From JTS-RE37 sp041744575 (lineage in GTDB: Bacteria; Bacteroidota; Bacteroidia; Flavobacteriales; Flavobacteriaceae), in NCBI GenBank assembly GCA_041744575.1, contig JBGTKP010000029.1, positions 1-47,645 on the forward strand: a stretch of DNA of 47,645 nt, given 5' to 3'. Below, in pieces: positions 1 through 8,184 of this stretch. The position numbers and the translations under genes were made by a program. Each line of letters starts with the position of its first letter. Position 1 is the first letter of the stretch. The notes below the pieces were generated by a model. That model was not told the origin of the DNA and searched no databases. It worked only from the letters and a program-made list of their open reading frames with translations.

Positions 1-556
1 CCATCCCGGTGGGCCATTGGTCGAAAGGTCCGACGGCAGTAGACTCCCAAACGGGGGTATTGTGCCATTTGCCGAAGGCTGCCGTATTGTAACCATTAAG
101 GTTCAGCACCTCGGCAATGCTGGCCGCCGATTTCGGCCAGACGGAATTATAGCCGGGAAAGCCGGCCGATAATTCGGAGATGCGCCCGTATCCAACCTGA
201 TGGCCGTTGCGCCCCGATAGTAAAGCCGCTCTTGAGGGGGAACACATGGGCGTGCCGTGGAACCTGTTATATCGCAAACCCTGCGATGCCAGACGGTCTA
301 ATACCGGCGTGGCGCTAAGGCCTCCGAAAGTAGTGGTCGCCGAAAAACCCACATCATCCAGCATAATTACAACCACATTCGGCGCTCCTTCAGGAGCCGT
401 AACCAATTCGGGCCAGTCGGCCACCGAATTCTCCGGCATGATTTCTATTTTCCCTCCGAATTCCGTATCTGGTTCAGGCAGGATCTGAGCTTTACCAACA
501 GATGGCATCAAAATTACCAGCACGACAAATAATACATATTGCCATACCCAAGTCAT
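1..556 (-). CDS. Arylsulfatase, N-terminal part (runs off the window)
   Basis: This is a secreted type I sulfatase, which hydrolyses sulfate esters, probably on algal or animal glycans. Only the first ~185 residues are inside the window. The start at 556 gives a clear signal peptide (MTWVWQYVLF, then VVLVILM, cut near GKAQ). An in-frame ATG at 622 would put a charged stretch before it. Metal-binding residues appear in VVVIMLDDVG (D67, D68). The formylglycine motif CSPSR has its Cys at about residue 105 and needs an FGE or anSME maturase. The later stretch GPFDQWPTG resembles the AtsA-like arylsulfatase branch. It differs clearly from the second sulfatase at 8185, so the two are unlikely to be recent duplicates. 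Substrate is unknown. Confidence 0.9.
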   Translation of the reverse strand, partial: MTWVWQYVLFVVLVILMPSVGKAQILPEPDTEFGGKIEIMPENSVADWPELVTAPEGAPNVVVIMLDDVGFSATTTFGGLSATPVLDRLASQGLRYNRFHGTPMCSPSRAALLSGRNGHQVGYGRISELSAGFPGYNSVWPKSAASIAEVLNLNGYNTAAFGKWHNTPVWESTAVGPFDQWPTGM

Positions 557-639
557 GGTGCGGAACACCTCACCACCGCCAAGGGCCAATTTTCCTTCAA
601 ATTTTAATGTTCCCGAGCCCATGTAGTTTACTTTTTACT

Positions 640-834
640 TTAATCCACGAAAGCCATTTTGTTACTTTTTACCCAATCCTCAACGAGGGTCATTTTTAAA
701 GGGAGTTTTTCCAAAGCCTGGTCCATATTCTGTTCCGAACTTGTGACGGCCAGAACTTCTGCTCCTTTTTTCCTGGCTTCGCCTATAACGTGGAATTGCC
801 TGGATCCCGCAGCACCAAAAACCAGTATTTTCAT
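640..834 (-). pseudogene. Remnant of an NAD(P)-binding (NmrA/epimerase-like) protein
   Basis: A 64-residue frame begins MKILVFGAAG and continues with alternating strand/helix segments typical of the first Rossmann beta-alpha-beta of NmrA or SDR-like NAD(P)H-binding proteins. It stops after ~64 residues, whereas the family normally runs 200-300, and the glycine motif is degenerate (GAAGSRQF instead of GxxGxxG). The sulfatase gene starts directly downstream. I read this as a 3'-truncated gene. It lies downstream of the SnoaL-like gene on the same strand and may once have been co-transcribed with it under the HxlR regulator, which often controls such oxidoreductases. Confidence 0.5.
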
Positions 835-870
835 GCAGTCACCGGTTACTGATTTTAGACTCTTGAGTAT

Positions 871-1248
871 TTAGAATAGTGGATTACTGTTTGCCCTTTG
901 ATCGGGCATTGGCATCATCGCATCCCCGTGTTCCACCCATTTACCCTGCTCTATACGATAGATATCGATAAACCTCCATTCCTTTCCGGCCATCTCATAC
1001 TGTGAATGACGGAAGCCGATATCCTTTTCGGCTGCCTTATGCTTAAAGCTGATTATTTGTTTCGGCAATCTTAGTGAGGTAAGCATTTGTACAAGAGCTT
1101 TTAACCCATCCGGACCATCAGCAATTGTAGGATTGTGTTGTATGAAATCCTTACTTATGAATTCATCTATCGCGGTGATATCCAAATCGCCAAAAATTCT
1201 TTGGCAGGCTTTAGTAGCTATCTGCTTATTTTTTTCTTCCTGTGTCAA
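871..1248 (-). CDS. SnoaL-like/NTF2-fold protein
   Basis: This 125-residue protein belongs to the SnoaL-like polyketide cyclase/ester cyclase group (NTF2 fold). The typical pattern is present: an N-terminal helix, then FISKDFIQHNPTIADGPDGL, and a C-terminal sheet containing WRFIDIYRIEQGKWVEHGD. It is probably cytoplasmic and acts on a small hydrophobic metabolite; the substrate cannot be inferred. The start appears to be TTG at 1248, as no ATG fits. It is divergent from an HxlR regulator across ~115 bp, the classic arrangement for a regulator and its target, and is followed by a truncated NAD(P)-binding gene. Confidence 0.75.
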   Translation of the reverse strand: MTQEEKNKQIATKACQRIFGDLDITAIDEFISKDFIQHNPTIADGPDGLKALVQMLTSLRLPKQIISFKHKAAEKDIGFRHSQYEMAGKEWRFIDIYRIEQGKWVEHGDAMMPMPDQRANSNPLF

Positions 1249-1272
1249 AATACACTCTTTATCCGAGGATCA

Positions 1273-1335
1273 TTGCATAAAATTAGGATATAACCTACTT
1301 TTGCACAAGTACTTACCTATAAGCAGGGTACTTAC
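1273..1335 (+). promoter_or_regulatory. Promoter and direct-repeat operator of the HxlR gene
   Basis: A bacteroidete-type promoter is visible: TTG at 1273-1275, 20 bp, then TACTTTTG at 1296-1303 (exact TAnnTTTG). Just downstream the octamer GTACTTAC occurs twice, at 1309-1316 and 1328-1335, 19 bp apart. HxlR-family regulators bind short repeated words of this kind near their own promoter, so these are good operator candidates. Confidence 0.6.
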
Positions 1336-1362
1336 TTCCAAGTTAGAAATATTGATTATCAG

Positions 1363-1692
1363 GTGGGAAATAGTCAAAAAATAATTTACCAGTCCGATGA
1401 AAATTGTCCGGTAAGGAAATCATTAGCCTTATTGAGCGGGAAATGGACATTGCTGATATTGTTTCAGATAAATGAAAGGGTAATCAGATATGGTGAGCTA
1501 AAAAGATGTATCCCGGGGATTAGCGAAAAGGTGCTGATTCAGGGACTGAATCTTTTAGTGATGCATAAATTTGTTTCCAAAAAATCGTATCCTGAAATCC
1601 CCCCAAAGGTTGAATATCGCTTAACTGAACTTGGTCTGAAAACTTTGCCTATAATTGATAAGCTTGCCAAATTTGGTTTGGAAAACCTATAA
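1363..1692 (+). CDS. HxlR-family winged-helix transcriptional regulator
   Basis: This is a 109-residue HxlR/DUF24 regulator. The family signature is clear: CPVRKSLALLSGKWTLLILF near the N terminus, then the recognition region RYGELKRCIPGISEKVLIQGL and the wing KVEYRLTELG. Cys15 in the CPVRK motif is the conserved position that senses electrophiles or oxidants in YodB/HypR-type members, so redox or quinone sensing is plausible but not shown. The start codon is GTG at 1363; no better ATG exists in frame. It is divergent from the SnoaL-like gene and probably controls it and itself. Confidence 0.88.
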   Translation: MGNSQKIIYQSDENCPVRKSLALLSGKWTLLILFQINERVIRYGELKRCIPGISEKVLIQGLNLLVMHKFVSKKSYPEIPPKVEYRLTELGLKTLPIIDKLAKFGLENL

Positions 1693-1948
1693 TAAATTGC
1701 TTACTGCCAACATTTTATACAAGTAATGTTTGGGAAAGCATTAAATAGTAGGGTTGTAGGTCGCCAAAGCTGTATAACAGTTGGCCAAGAGTACACTACG
1801 CAATCTGTCGCTAATCAAACAATTTTACCATTCCAAATTCCAAAATTTTAAGTCGGACAAATTGAACTTTTTTCGGGTCTAATCATGCCACAGGCTCATT
1901 GAAATTAATTCCACTTTTATTTAGACTTTAAGAACTATTAATAAATAC

Positions 1949-2239
1949 CTAAAGATGTCGCTTGAAATCACGTATTTGACCTAAAACACGAACCACGAAT
2001 ATGCCCTTTTTAGTCGGTTCGTAAAAAATTGTATGAACCTTGTAGTTGTATCTTTTAAGTGGGTGTGCAAATTCAGAAGCGCTGCGACCAAGGCCGGGAT
2101 TATCCGCAAGCGTCTGCAATAATTGGTATAACTCAGTAACATAAATATGCGTTTGTGATTCGCCCCAAGTCTCCAAAGTATAATCTACAATATCGTCGAT
2201 ATCGCCATCAGCTTTCGACGATAAATGATAGCTAGACAT
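1949..2239 (-). CDS. parE: ParE/RelE-superfamily toxin
   Basis: This is a type II toxin-antitoxin toxin of 96 residues. The start at MSSYHLSSKADGDI is chosen because it overlaps the antitoxin stop by 8 bp, as is usual for parDE; an upstream frame extension has no family support. The fold markers are the N-terminal LSSKADGDIDDIVDYTLETWG helix pair, then NPGLGRSASEF, HPLKRYNYKVHTIFYEP and the C-terminal VVRVLGQIRDFKRHL strand. ParE toxins usually inhibit DNA gyrase, while RelE relatives cleave mRNA; the sequence favours ParE. Confidence 0.88.
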   Translation of the reverse strand: MSSYHLSSKADGDIDDIVDYTLETWGESQTHIYVTELYQLLQTLADNPGLGRSASEFAHPLKRYNYKVHTIFYEPTKKGIFVVRVLGQIRDFKRHL

Positions 2240-2507
2240 TTCTGTTACCTTTAGTTCTCTTCTTTTTGCGACTTTTGGCGGCTTCAACAATTTCATCAAC
2301 AGACCTGATTTTAGAGCTCACGCCACTATCATAGCCTTCTTGTATAGCCGTTTTGGTGATTAAAAATTCTCTATTGCGCTCCTCATCCAATCGTATTAGA
2401 TGCCTCATGTATTCGCTATCATTTGCGAAACCGCCATTTTCAATTTGTAGCTTTATCCATTTTTCTTGAGCGGTAGTTATAGTCAATGATTTTCTGATTG
2501 TTGCCAT
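2232..2507 (-). CDS. parD: ParD-like ribbon-helix-helix antitoxin
   Basis: This 91-residue antitoxin sits directly upstream of and overlaps the toxin. MATIRKSLTIT is the typical ParD start (beta-ribbon), followed by two helices with GGFANDSEYMRHLIR, which match the CC2985/ParD group. The C-terminal tail is basic (KSRKKKRTKG) and would wrap the toxin. The start at 2507 is preferred over 2519 because it aligns with family N termini. It probably represses its own operon through the inverted repeat upstream at 2533-2563. Confidence 0.87.
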   Translation of the reverse strand: MATIRKSLTITTAQEKWIKLQIENGGFANDSEYMRHLIRLDEERNREFLITKTAIQEGYDSGVSSKIRSVDEIVEAAKSRKKKRTKGNRNV

Positions 2508-2532
2508 AATATATAACATTAATTACATACAA

Positions 2533-2563
2533 TATACGCAAATAAACACATTATTAGCGTATA
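2533..2563. promoter_or_regulatory. Inverted repeat upstream of parDE
   Basis: TATACGC at 2533-2539 and GCGTATA at 2557-2563 form a perfect 7-bp inverted repeat with a 17-bp spacer, 25-55 bp upstream of parD. Its position and symmetry fit an autoregulatory ParD operator. Confidence 0.5.
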
Positions 2564-2806
2564 ATACATGGAACTATTGTCAAACCACAGTTTTTCTGGG
2601 TCTGTAACTAAGCAGTAACTAATCCCAGATTTATTAATACTTTTTGAAAGGCACATTTTTTCTATGTACCATTCTATCCCAATCCTGCCCCATGAGCACT
2701 AAAGTTTTTTTTTCAGGAATATTTAAATAATGGCAAGGTCCGGGTGTTAATTTACCGGTCGGCATACATTTTTATATTTATTAGTGTCAACTTCAATTGT
2801 ATGTCC

Positions 2807-2911
2807 TATATTTGCATCCGCTTTTAAAGCCGGGAGGCCATCGGAACACCCTCCGGGAAGCAGTAAAAAGAATTAATAACAGGGGTCGGGTACCCCACAA
2901 ATTAATGTGAT
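2807..2911 (+). promoter_or_regulatory. rpsP promoter and structured 5' leader
   Basis: TATATTTG at 2807-2814 is an exact TAnnTTTG -7 box. The ~95-nt leader that follows contains two hairpins. One is CCGGgAGG (from about 2830) pairing with CCTCCGG (about 2851-2857), with one bulged G. The other is GGGG/CCCC around 2882-2896, close to the start codon. Ribosomal-protein operons often carry such leaders for feedback control by the encoded protein, and S16 leaders have been proposed in Flavobacteria. This assignment is inference. The stretch 2564-2806 shows nothing else recognisable. Confidence 0.45.
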
Positions 2912-3631
2912 ATGCCAGTACGAATCAGATTACAGAGACACGGAAAAAAAGGAAAGCCTTATTATTGGCTGGTTGCGGCAGATGGCCGTTCAAAAAGGGA
3001 CGGAAAATTCCTTGAAAAATTGGGAATTTATAATCCCAACACCAATCCTGCCACTATCGATATCAATATAGACCATTCGGTCAAATGGTTACAAAACGGA
3101 GCCCAGCCTTCTGAAACTGCCAAACGCATCCTCTCCTATAAAGGAGTGATGCTGAAGCATCATCTGATGGGAGGCGTCGCCAAAGGAGCGCTGACAGAAG
3201 AACAGGCAGAGGCAAAATTCAACTCCTGGCTCGAAGACAAGGAAAAAAAGGTCACGCATAAGTCCGAGGGATTGGATAAGGCCAAGGCTGATGCGAGGGC
3301 AAAAGCCCTTCAGGCCGAGAAGGAAGTGAATGAGAAAAGAGCTCAGGCGGCCCTTGAAATGGAAGCCACCGCGGCAGAGCTGGCCCAGGAAGAGACAGCT
3401 CCCGTAGAAACCCCTGAAGCAGTTACCGTGGAAAGCGCTGAGGCAGAACCTGTAGTTGAAGCCGCAGAAAAAGTTGCTCCGGAGGCAGTTGCCGAGGGAA
3501 ATGCCGCTGTTGAAGAAGAAAGCCCTGTTGTGGAAGAAGCCGTAGCCGCTGATAAACCAGAGGCAACTGAGAAAACTGCGGCTAGTGAAGACGCCGAAGG
3601 CAGCGAATCAGAGGCAAAAGAAAAAAAATAA
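2912..3631 (+). CDS. rpsP: 30S ribosomal protein S16 with long acidic tail
   Basis: The first ~85 residues are a standard S16 (MPVRIRLQRHGKKGKPYYWLVAADGR, later KLGIYNPNTNPATIDI and VKWLQNGAQPSETAKRIL). S16 helps assemble the 30S body. Residues ~110-239 are an Ala/Glu/Val-rich low-complexity extension ending in EAKEKK, giving 239 residues against ~80-90 in E. coli. Long tails are known on S16 in Bacteroidota, but this one is extreme and highly acidic. It is followed 14 bp later by rimM, the normal neighbour (S16/RimM act in the same assembly step). Confidence 0.96.
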   Translation: MPVRIRLQRHGKKGKPYYWLVAADGRSKRDGKFLEKLGIYNPNTNPATIDINIDHSVKWLQNGAQPSETAKRILSYKGVMLKHHLMGGVAKGALTEEQAEAKFNSWLEDKEKKVTHKSEGLDKAKADARAKALQAEKEVNEKRAQAALEMEATAAELAQEETAPVETPEAVTVESAEAEPVVEAAEKVAPEAVAEGNAAVEEESPVVEEAVAADKPEATEKTAASEDAEGSESEAKEKK

Positions 3632-3645
3632 GTAGCTGGGGCGGG

Positions 3646-4173
3646 ATGCAAAAGGAAGCTTGTTTCTACCTTGGCAAGATCGTTTCAAAATACAGTTTTA
3701 AAGGGGAGGTACTGGTCAAGCTTGATACCGATGATCCCGAATTATACGAATCAATGGAATCTGTGTTCGTTTCCCTGGGAAACAGCCTGGTTCCATTTTT
3801 TATTTCACAATGCCGCCTGCACAAATCGGATCTCCTTCGTATCAGGTTTGAGGAAGTCGCTGATGAAAGTGACGCGGACAGGATCATGGGTTGCGAGCTC
3901 TATCTCCCGTTAGAACTTCTCCCGAAATTAAAAGGCATCCAATTTTATTACCATGAGATCATCGGTTATTCCGTCATTGATAGTGTCCATGGAGATATTG
4001 GTGTCATCACCGGCGTCAATGACCGTTCGGCTCAAGCCCTTTTGGAGCTTAAAAAGGACGACAGGCAACTCCTTATTCCTGTCAGCGATGAAATTATTAC
4101 AGGACTCGACAGAGAAGCCAGGATCATGTATGTTACCGCGCCCGATGGACTGGTTGCCCTCTACATGCAATAA
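3646..4173 (+). CDS. rimM: Ribosome maturation factor RimM
   Basis: RimM binds S19 in the 30S head and assists its late maturation. The 175-residue length is normal. The N-terminal beta-barrel starts YLGKIVSKYSFKGEVLVKLDTDDPELY (G-x-GxxGE-like), and the C-terminal PRC-barrel holds QFYYHEIIGYSVIDSVHGDIGVITGV and ends LLIPVSDEIITGLDREARIMYVTAPDGL. It is 14 bp after rpsP on the same strand and so co-transcribed. trmD, often third in this operon elsewhere, is absent, as is common in Bacteroidota. Confidence 0.95.
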   Translation: MQKEACFYLGKIVSKYSFKGEVLVKLDTDDPELYESMESVFVSLGNSLVPFFISQCRLHKSDLLRIRFEEVADESDADRIMGCELYLPLELLPKLKGIQFYYHEIIGYSVIDSVHGDIGVITGVNDRSAQALLELKKDDRQLLIPVSDEIITGLDREARIMYVTAPDGLVALYMQ

Positions 4174-4182
4174 ATAACAGGC

Positions 4183-5220
4183 TTAGGTTAGGGCTTCCCG
4201 GCAGAACTCCAGACATTTTTTAACCTCTGATACAGGGTCGGAGCCTTCAGGGATGTCATATTCCAGTTCAATGGTCCCGGGAAATCTATACTTATTATCC
4301 CTCATCAGCTGGAGCGCACTTTTCAGAGGGGTGTCGCCGGTGCCCCATAATATATTCCCTTTCCCATTCGCCGGACTCTGTCTGTCCTTCAGATGCATGC
4401 TCAGGATGCGGTCATTTTTTGCTTTCACGATCCCTAGAATATCCTCATTTCCGGCCGCTACATAATGTCCCAGGTCCAGATTGAGGCCGTTGGCCGGGGA
4501 TTGTTCAAGTGCTACATCCCACAAGGTAGGGGTTTGCTGTTCATGGCCATGGTATCCGATAGCCATTTTATGCTTCCTTGCCATGGTTCCCAACTTGAGC
4601 GTATGGGCGTCATCTTCGGGATGTTCAAGGGTTACATGGCTCGCCCCAAGGGCCTTAGCGGCCCGCAGACCCCATTCTATCTCAGTGTCAGAATTCCCTT
4701 TTCTGAAAGCATCAGGTTTAAAGGCGTAGATCGAAACCCCTGCCTTGTTATATTTTTTGCGAAGCGCTTCGAATTTATCCAGTGAAACCCCCGCCCTCCA
4801 CGAAGCCACTTCTTTATTATATGCTGAGAGCGTGGCCTCCATATCGGCCATCTGCTTCATCTGGTCTTCTGTGAGCGATTCTCCATTCTGACTCGCTCTC
4901 CGAAGCCCGTAATAGGCACGCCGGTCTACAGGATTTGCCGGTTTTCCGGCATAAGTTTCCGCAGGGTCCCCCATGAGTTCAATAGCGCTGATTCCGCAGT
5001 CCAGAACATATTGCAGGGTGGCGTCCGCACTTTGGTCCGGAAGGCTTCTGAAGGAATAGGTGATGACCCCGATCTGCACCCCTTTGATCAGGGAATTTGG
5101 ATTTTTGTTTCCGCCCGATGCCCCGAAAAGAGCAGGCCCGGTAATTGATGTTCCCGCAGCAAATACGGCTGAGGTTGCAAGAAACTTTCGTCGGCTAAGT
5201 GATTGTCTTTTGGTTTTCAT
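4183..5220 (-). CDS. Secreted sugar phosphate isomerase/epimerase-like TIM barrel
   Basis: A 345-residue protein with a twin-arginine signal (LSRRKFLATSAVFAAGTS), then a xylose-isomerase-like TIM barrel (AP endonuclease 2 superfamily). Barrel landmarks are IGVITYSFRSL, ISAIELMGDPAE, AIGYHGHEQQ, NLDLGHYVAAG, MHLKDR and GTIELEYDI, which carry the likely metal ligands (E, H, D, E). Periplasmic relatives in Bacteroidota and Planctomycetes occur with Gfo/Idh proteins and act on sugars or inositols. The gene starts 24 bp after the heme lipoprotein gene, so they form an operon. The substrate is unknown. Confidence 0.85.
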   Translation of the reverse strand: MKTKRQSLSRRKFLATSAVFAAGTSITGPALFGASGGNKNPNSLIKGVQIGVITYSFRSLPDQSADATLQYVLDCGISAIELMGDPAETYAGKPANPVDRRAYYGLRRASQNGESLTEDQMKQMADMEATLSAYNKEVASWRAGVSLDKFEALRKKYNKAGVSIYAFKPDAFRKGNSDTEIEWGLRAAKALGASHVTLEHPEDDAHTLKLGTMARKHKMAIGYHGHEQQTPTLWDVALEQSPANGLNLDLGHYVAAGNEDILGIVKAKNDRILSMHLKDRQSPANGKGNILWGTGDTPLKSALQLMRDNKYRFPGTIELEYDIPEGSDPVSEVKKCLEFCREALT

Positions 5221-5244
5221 GAGGGTGATTTATGAATTCATATT

Positions 5245-8061
5245 TCAGTTCAATGCCGCGGTTCCGGAAATGCCTTTTCTTTTCGGCCATCCGAAAAGGG
5301 TCAGTTGTCTCATAGACCAGGGAGATGCCGCAGTAATTTCAGGCACCGTCGGAAGCATGATCTTCAGATAACGCGCTTCCACCGGATCAAAGGAAATAAC
5401 TATATCTTCGGAGGTTGCGTCCCCTTCGGATACAACCTTCCAGGTGTTGTTATCCACCGAAACCAAAACCTGGTAACTTCCGGGAAAGGTTTGAGTGGGT
5501 GGCGGGGCATCCGGTCCGCGTCCGTTGCGAATCGAAGGGGAATTGAAATGCACTTCCTGAAGCGTCACTATTTGTGGAAAGCCCACCTCAAACCACATTC
5601 CCTTCTTTTGATGTTCCCCGGTAGTCCAGCCTTCAAAATTAAATGCGCTGGCCGGGGAGGAAGTGCCACCGATCCTGGCCGGTGCGGTATGACTTGCACG
5701 CACTTTCCATGCGGGTAAAGGCTGGAACTGCTGCGGTACTGCTTCTATCAGGTTTTCATAATCATACGGCCCTTTGAATCCTTTGGTCTGTTCCCGAACT
5801 CTGGCGACTGCTTCTGAGGATACCGTCCCTGCATCGTTCTCCAGATGGTAACGGATGTAGGAGGTGACTGCGGCGATCCAGTCGTCGGATTGTTCTTCCA
5901 TTCCTACCATGATCCCTCCCGCATAGGTTTTCCCGTCAATCGGGCCTTTTAATCCATGCAATACAGTCTGAATCACATAATCAGGATGCGCCTGTATACG
6001 CGGTGATCCTTTAAGAGGCGGTGCCATCCTCTGCCCGTTCCCAACCACGGTGCCCAGCCCGTCAACCCCATGGCACTGCACACAGAGTTCATTAAAAATA
6101 AGCGCACCTTTTTCAACTTTTTCCTGCTCATCGGGGTTTAGTGCAAGGGCTTGCCTTATACCGAATCCACGTATTTCCTGCGGATTGAGTATTTGTTCCC
6201 CGACTACCTGTACTCCTTTGGCTTTGTTAGTTTCCATCGCCAGCTTTGCGATATTTTTCAGATTCGGAAATTTGAGGAACTTCGCGGTAAGCATTACCTG
6301 AATTACTTCTTCAGCAACTCCTGTCCTGATCATCTGTTCCAGCACTCCGGCAGAGAATAGGCTTAAAGATCCCGGAAGCGACTCAGCTGCCCTAAGTCCC
6401 TGAATACGCAGTTGCGGGGATGCATCTCTCAAAAAGGCATTTACCAAATCTTCCTTCAACCCCCCCAGGCCTTCAAGGCACCAAAGCGCATGTATCCTGG
6501 CCAAAGGATTGGCGTGCTTCCCTGCCATCTTCTCCAGAGCCGGAATGACCGACCTGTCCCCGCCAAGCACGATGAGTTGCTGGGCCTTGTCACGCCACCA
6601 TCCGTTCGGGTGGGCCAGATTGGCAACGAGTTCAGAGGCTTTCTTGCCAAACATCGCAGGCCGGGTTTTGTCCCTTGCCATCCCCTCATAGGTGATTCGC
6701 CAGATGCGTCCAAGGCCGATTACCTTGTCGAGTTGGTATTGTTCTATTTTGGATCTGAGGTAGGTGCCTTTTTGGGCCCACTGGCCTTCCTGGATGATCC
6801 CGTGGTACATATCCGTAATGTAAAGCGTTCCGTCCGGCGCCGTAGTCATGTCTACCGGACGGAATAACGGATCCGTCGAGCGAAGGAATTCTGACTTGTC
6901 GTTCTGGTACACATTGTGCAGGCGGGTGAGGCCATCAGTTACCACCGGGTTGATCTGCCGCACAATCCTGGCCACTGGTTCCCCGTAGAAGTATTGACCG
7001 TACAAGTCTGCAGGAAGTCGGTCTCCCCTGAAAACATCATTGCCAGCCGCTCCGGTCACACTGTTCAGCGAGCCGTCAGGCTGTCGCACCTCATCCATCC
7101 CGCCCTGCATATCAGCGATCTTAACGGGTGCCCCCCATGGAATTTTAAATCCTTCAGCGAACTCATCCTCCACGGTGAAATTTCCGTAATGAATTGGAAA
7201 TTGGAAATAAGAAGGTATTCCGCTGGCACCTCCCTGGAACCAAAGTTTCCCGTGATCATCATGGGTAATGCCCCATTGTGCCCTGTTGTGGCCCGTTTTT
7301 TCGCGGAGGATTCCCCCGGGGCTTTCCCGGATGCGAAACGCATTGACCGTACTATAGATCCAATTGTCCATTCCCCGGTACATGAAAGCCTGTTGATGTT
7401 CCACGTTTCCGGATCGTCCGTATTTGGTGGTGAAGAGTTCTTTTTTGTCGGCCTTCCCATCGTCATTTGTATCCGTGTATTTATAGACATTGTCAGCATC
7501 GGATTCCATGGTCAGGATGCAATTTTTCCCATACGGAAGAACAAACCTGGGAAAAATAAGACTGTCTACAAATGCGGTTCCCTTCTCAAAAACACCATCG
7601 TTATCGGCATCCTCCCACCTCGAGATCCGGCTCACCGGTTCGAGGGTCCGGTCCGAATCGGCTGTCAACATATAGGAGCGCAATTCCAGGACGTACATGC
7701 GGCCATCCCCATCAAAAGCGATGGCACCGGGCTGCTCTATCTGAGGCTCCGTAAGTACCGGTTCAATGTGGTAGCCCGGGGGAAGAAGAAAATGTTTTTG
7801 CTCTTCTTCCGGGTATAATGGCAGTACAGGGGACTTAGGGTCAAGGTCAATGTTGGCCCAATTTTCGTCCGCGGGATCGGCATCCTCCGGAAGAGCGATC
7901 CGCGGAAGACTGTCAGACATCGATCCAATCACCTTTTCGATAGGATGGAGTTCCTGCTTTTTGGGTGAACAACTTAAAAAGTATCCGGAAACAGGGATTA
8001 TCATACAAATAAGTAGGCGTGCAAATATCTTTTTTTCGTGTTCCGGGGCAGATGCGTTCAT
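5245..8061 (-). CDS. PVC-type heme-binding CxxCH lipoprotein (putative dehydrogenase)
   Basis: A 938-residue exported lipoprotein. The signal peptide ends at a lipobox (GYFLSC, Cys near residue 31). Residues ~80-440 form a beta-propeller, soluble-glucose-dehydrogenase-like domain with Asp-rich turns (DADNDG, DTNDDGKADKKE). A HEAT-like helical region follows (~460-630), then a cytochrome c domain with the heme motif CVQCH at 660-664. A C-terminal discoidin/F5-8-like carbohydrate-binding domain (~790-925) completes it. This architecture is typical of PVC-type membrane-bound dehydrogenases that oxidise sugars or alcohols and pass electrons to heme. It precedes the TIM-barrel gene and is divergent from a sulfatase, which suggests polysaccharide breakdown. 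Confidence 0.87.
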   Translation of the reverse strand: MNASAPEHEKKIFARLLICMIIPVSGYFLSCSPKKQELHPIEKVIGSMSDSLPRIALPEDADPADENWANIDLDPKSPVLPLYPEEEQKHFLLPPGYHIEPVLTEPQIEQPGAIAFDGDGRMYVLELRSYMLTADSDRTLEPVSRISRWEDADNDGVFEKGTAFVDSLIFPRFVLPYGKNCILTMESDADNVYKYTDTNDDGKADKKELFTTKYGRSGNVEHQQAFMYRGMDNWIYSTVNAFRIRESPGGILREKTGHNRAQWGITHDDHGKLWFQGGASGIPSYFQFPIHYGNFTVEDEFAEGFKIPWGAPVKIADMQGGMDEVRQPDGSLNSVTGAAGNDVFRGDRLPADLYGQYFYGEPVARIVRQINPVVTDGLTRLHNVYQNDKSEFLRSTDPLFRPVDMTTAPDGTLYITDMYHGIIQEGQWAQKGTYLRSKIEQYQLDKVIGLGRIWRITYEGMARDKTRPAMFGKKASELVANLAHPNGWWRDKAQQLIVLGGDRSVIPALEKMAGKHANPLARIHALWCLEGLGGLKEDLVNAFLRDASPQLRIQGLRAAESLPGSLSLFSAGVLEQMIRTGVAEEVIQVMLTAKFLKFPNLKNIAKLAMETNKAKGVQVVGEQILNPQEIRGFGIRQALALNPDEQEKVEKGALIFNELCVQCHGVDGLGTVVGNGQRMAPPLKGSPRIQAHPDYVIQTVLHGLKGPIDGKTYAGGIMVGMEEQSDDWIAAVTSYIRYHLENDAGTVSSEAVARVREQTKGFKGPYDYENLIEAVPQQFQPLPAWKVRASHTAPARIGGTSSPASAFNFEGWTTGEHQKKGMWFEVGFPQIVTLQEVHFNSPSIRNGRGPDAPPPTQTFPGSYQVLVSVDNNTWKVVSEGDATSEDIVISFDPVEARYLKIMLPTVPEITAASPWSMRQLTLFGWPKRKGISGTAALN

Positions 8062-8184
8062 GTTTTGATGCTGGGAAGGAGTGCGCTACTCCTGTTTTGA
8101 TTGCGAGAAAATTAAGTATATTCATGGCAACTAACAAGCTTTTTTTGCTACCCGACACCTGGTTTTGGAATATATCAATGTAGC

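Noticed and set aside
3343..3651. Ser/Ala-rich 102-codon frame antisense to rpsP
   Set aside because: A by-product of the repetitive Ala/Glu codons in the S16 tail.
6916..7818. 300-codon open frame on the plus strand
   Set aside because: Antisense to the heme lipoprotein gene; no domain, and codon pattern follows the opposite strand.
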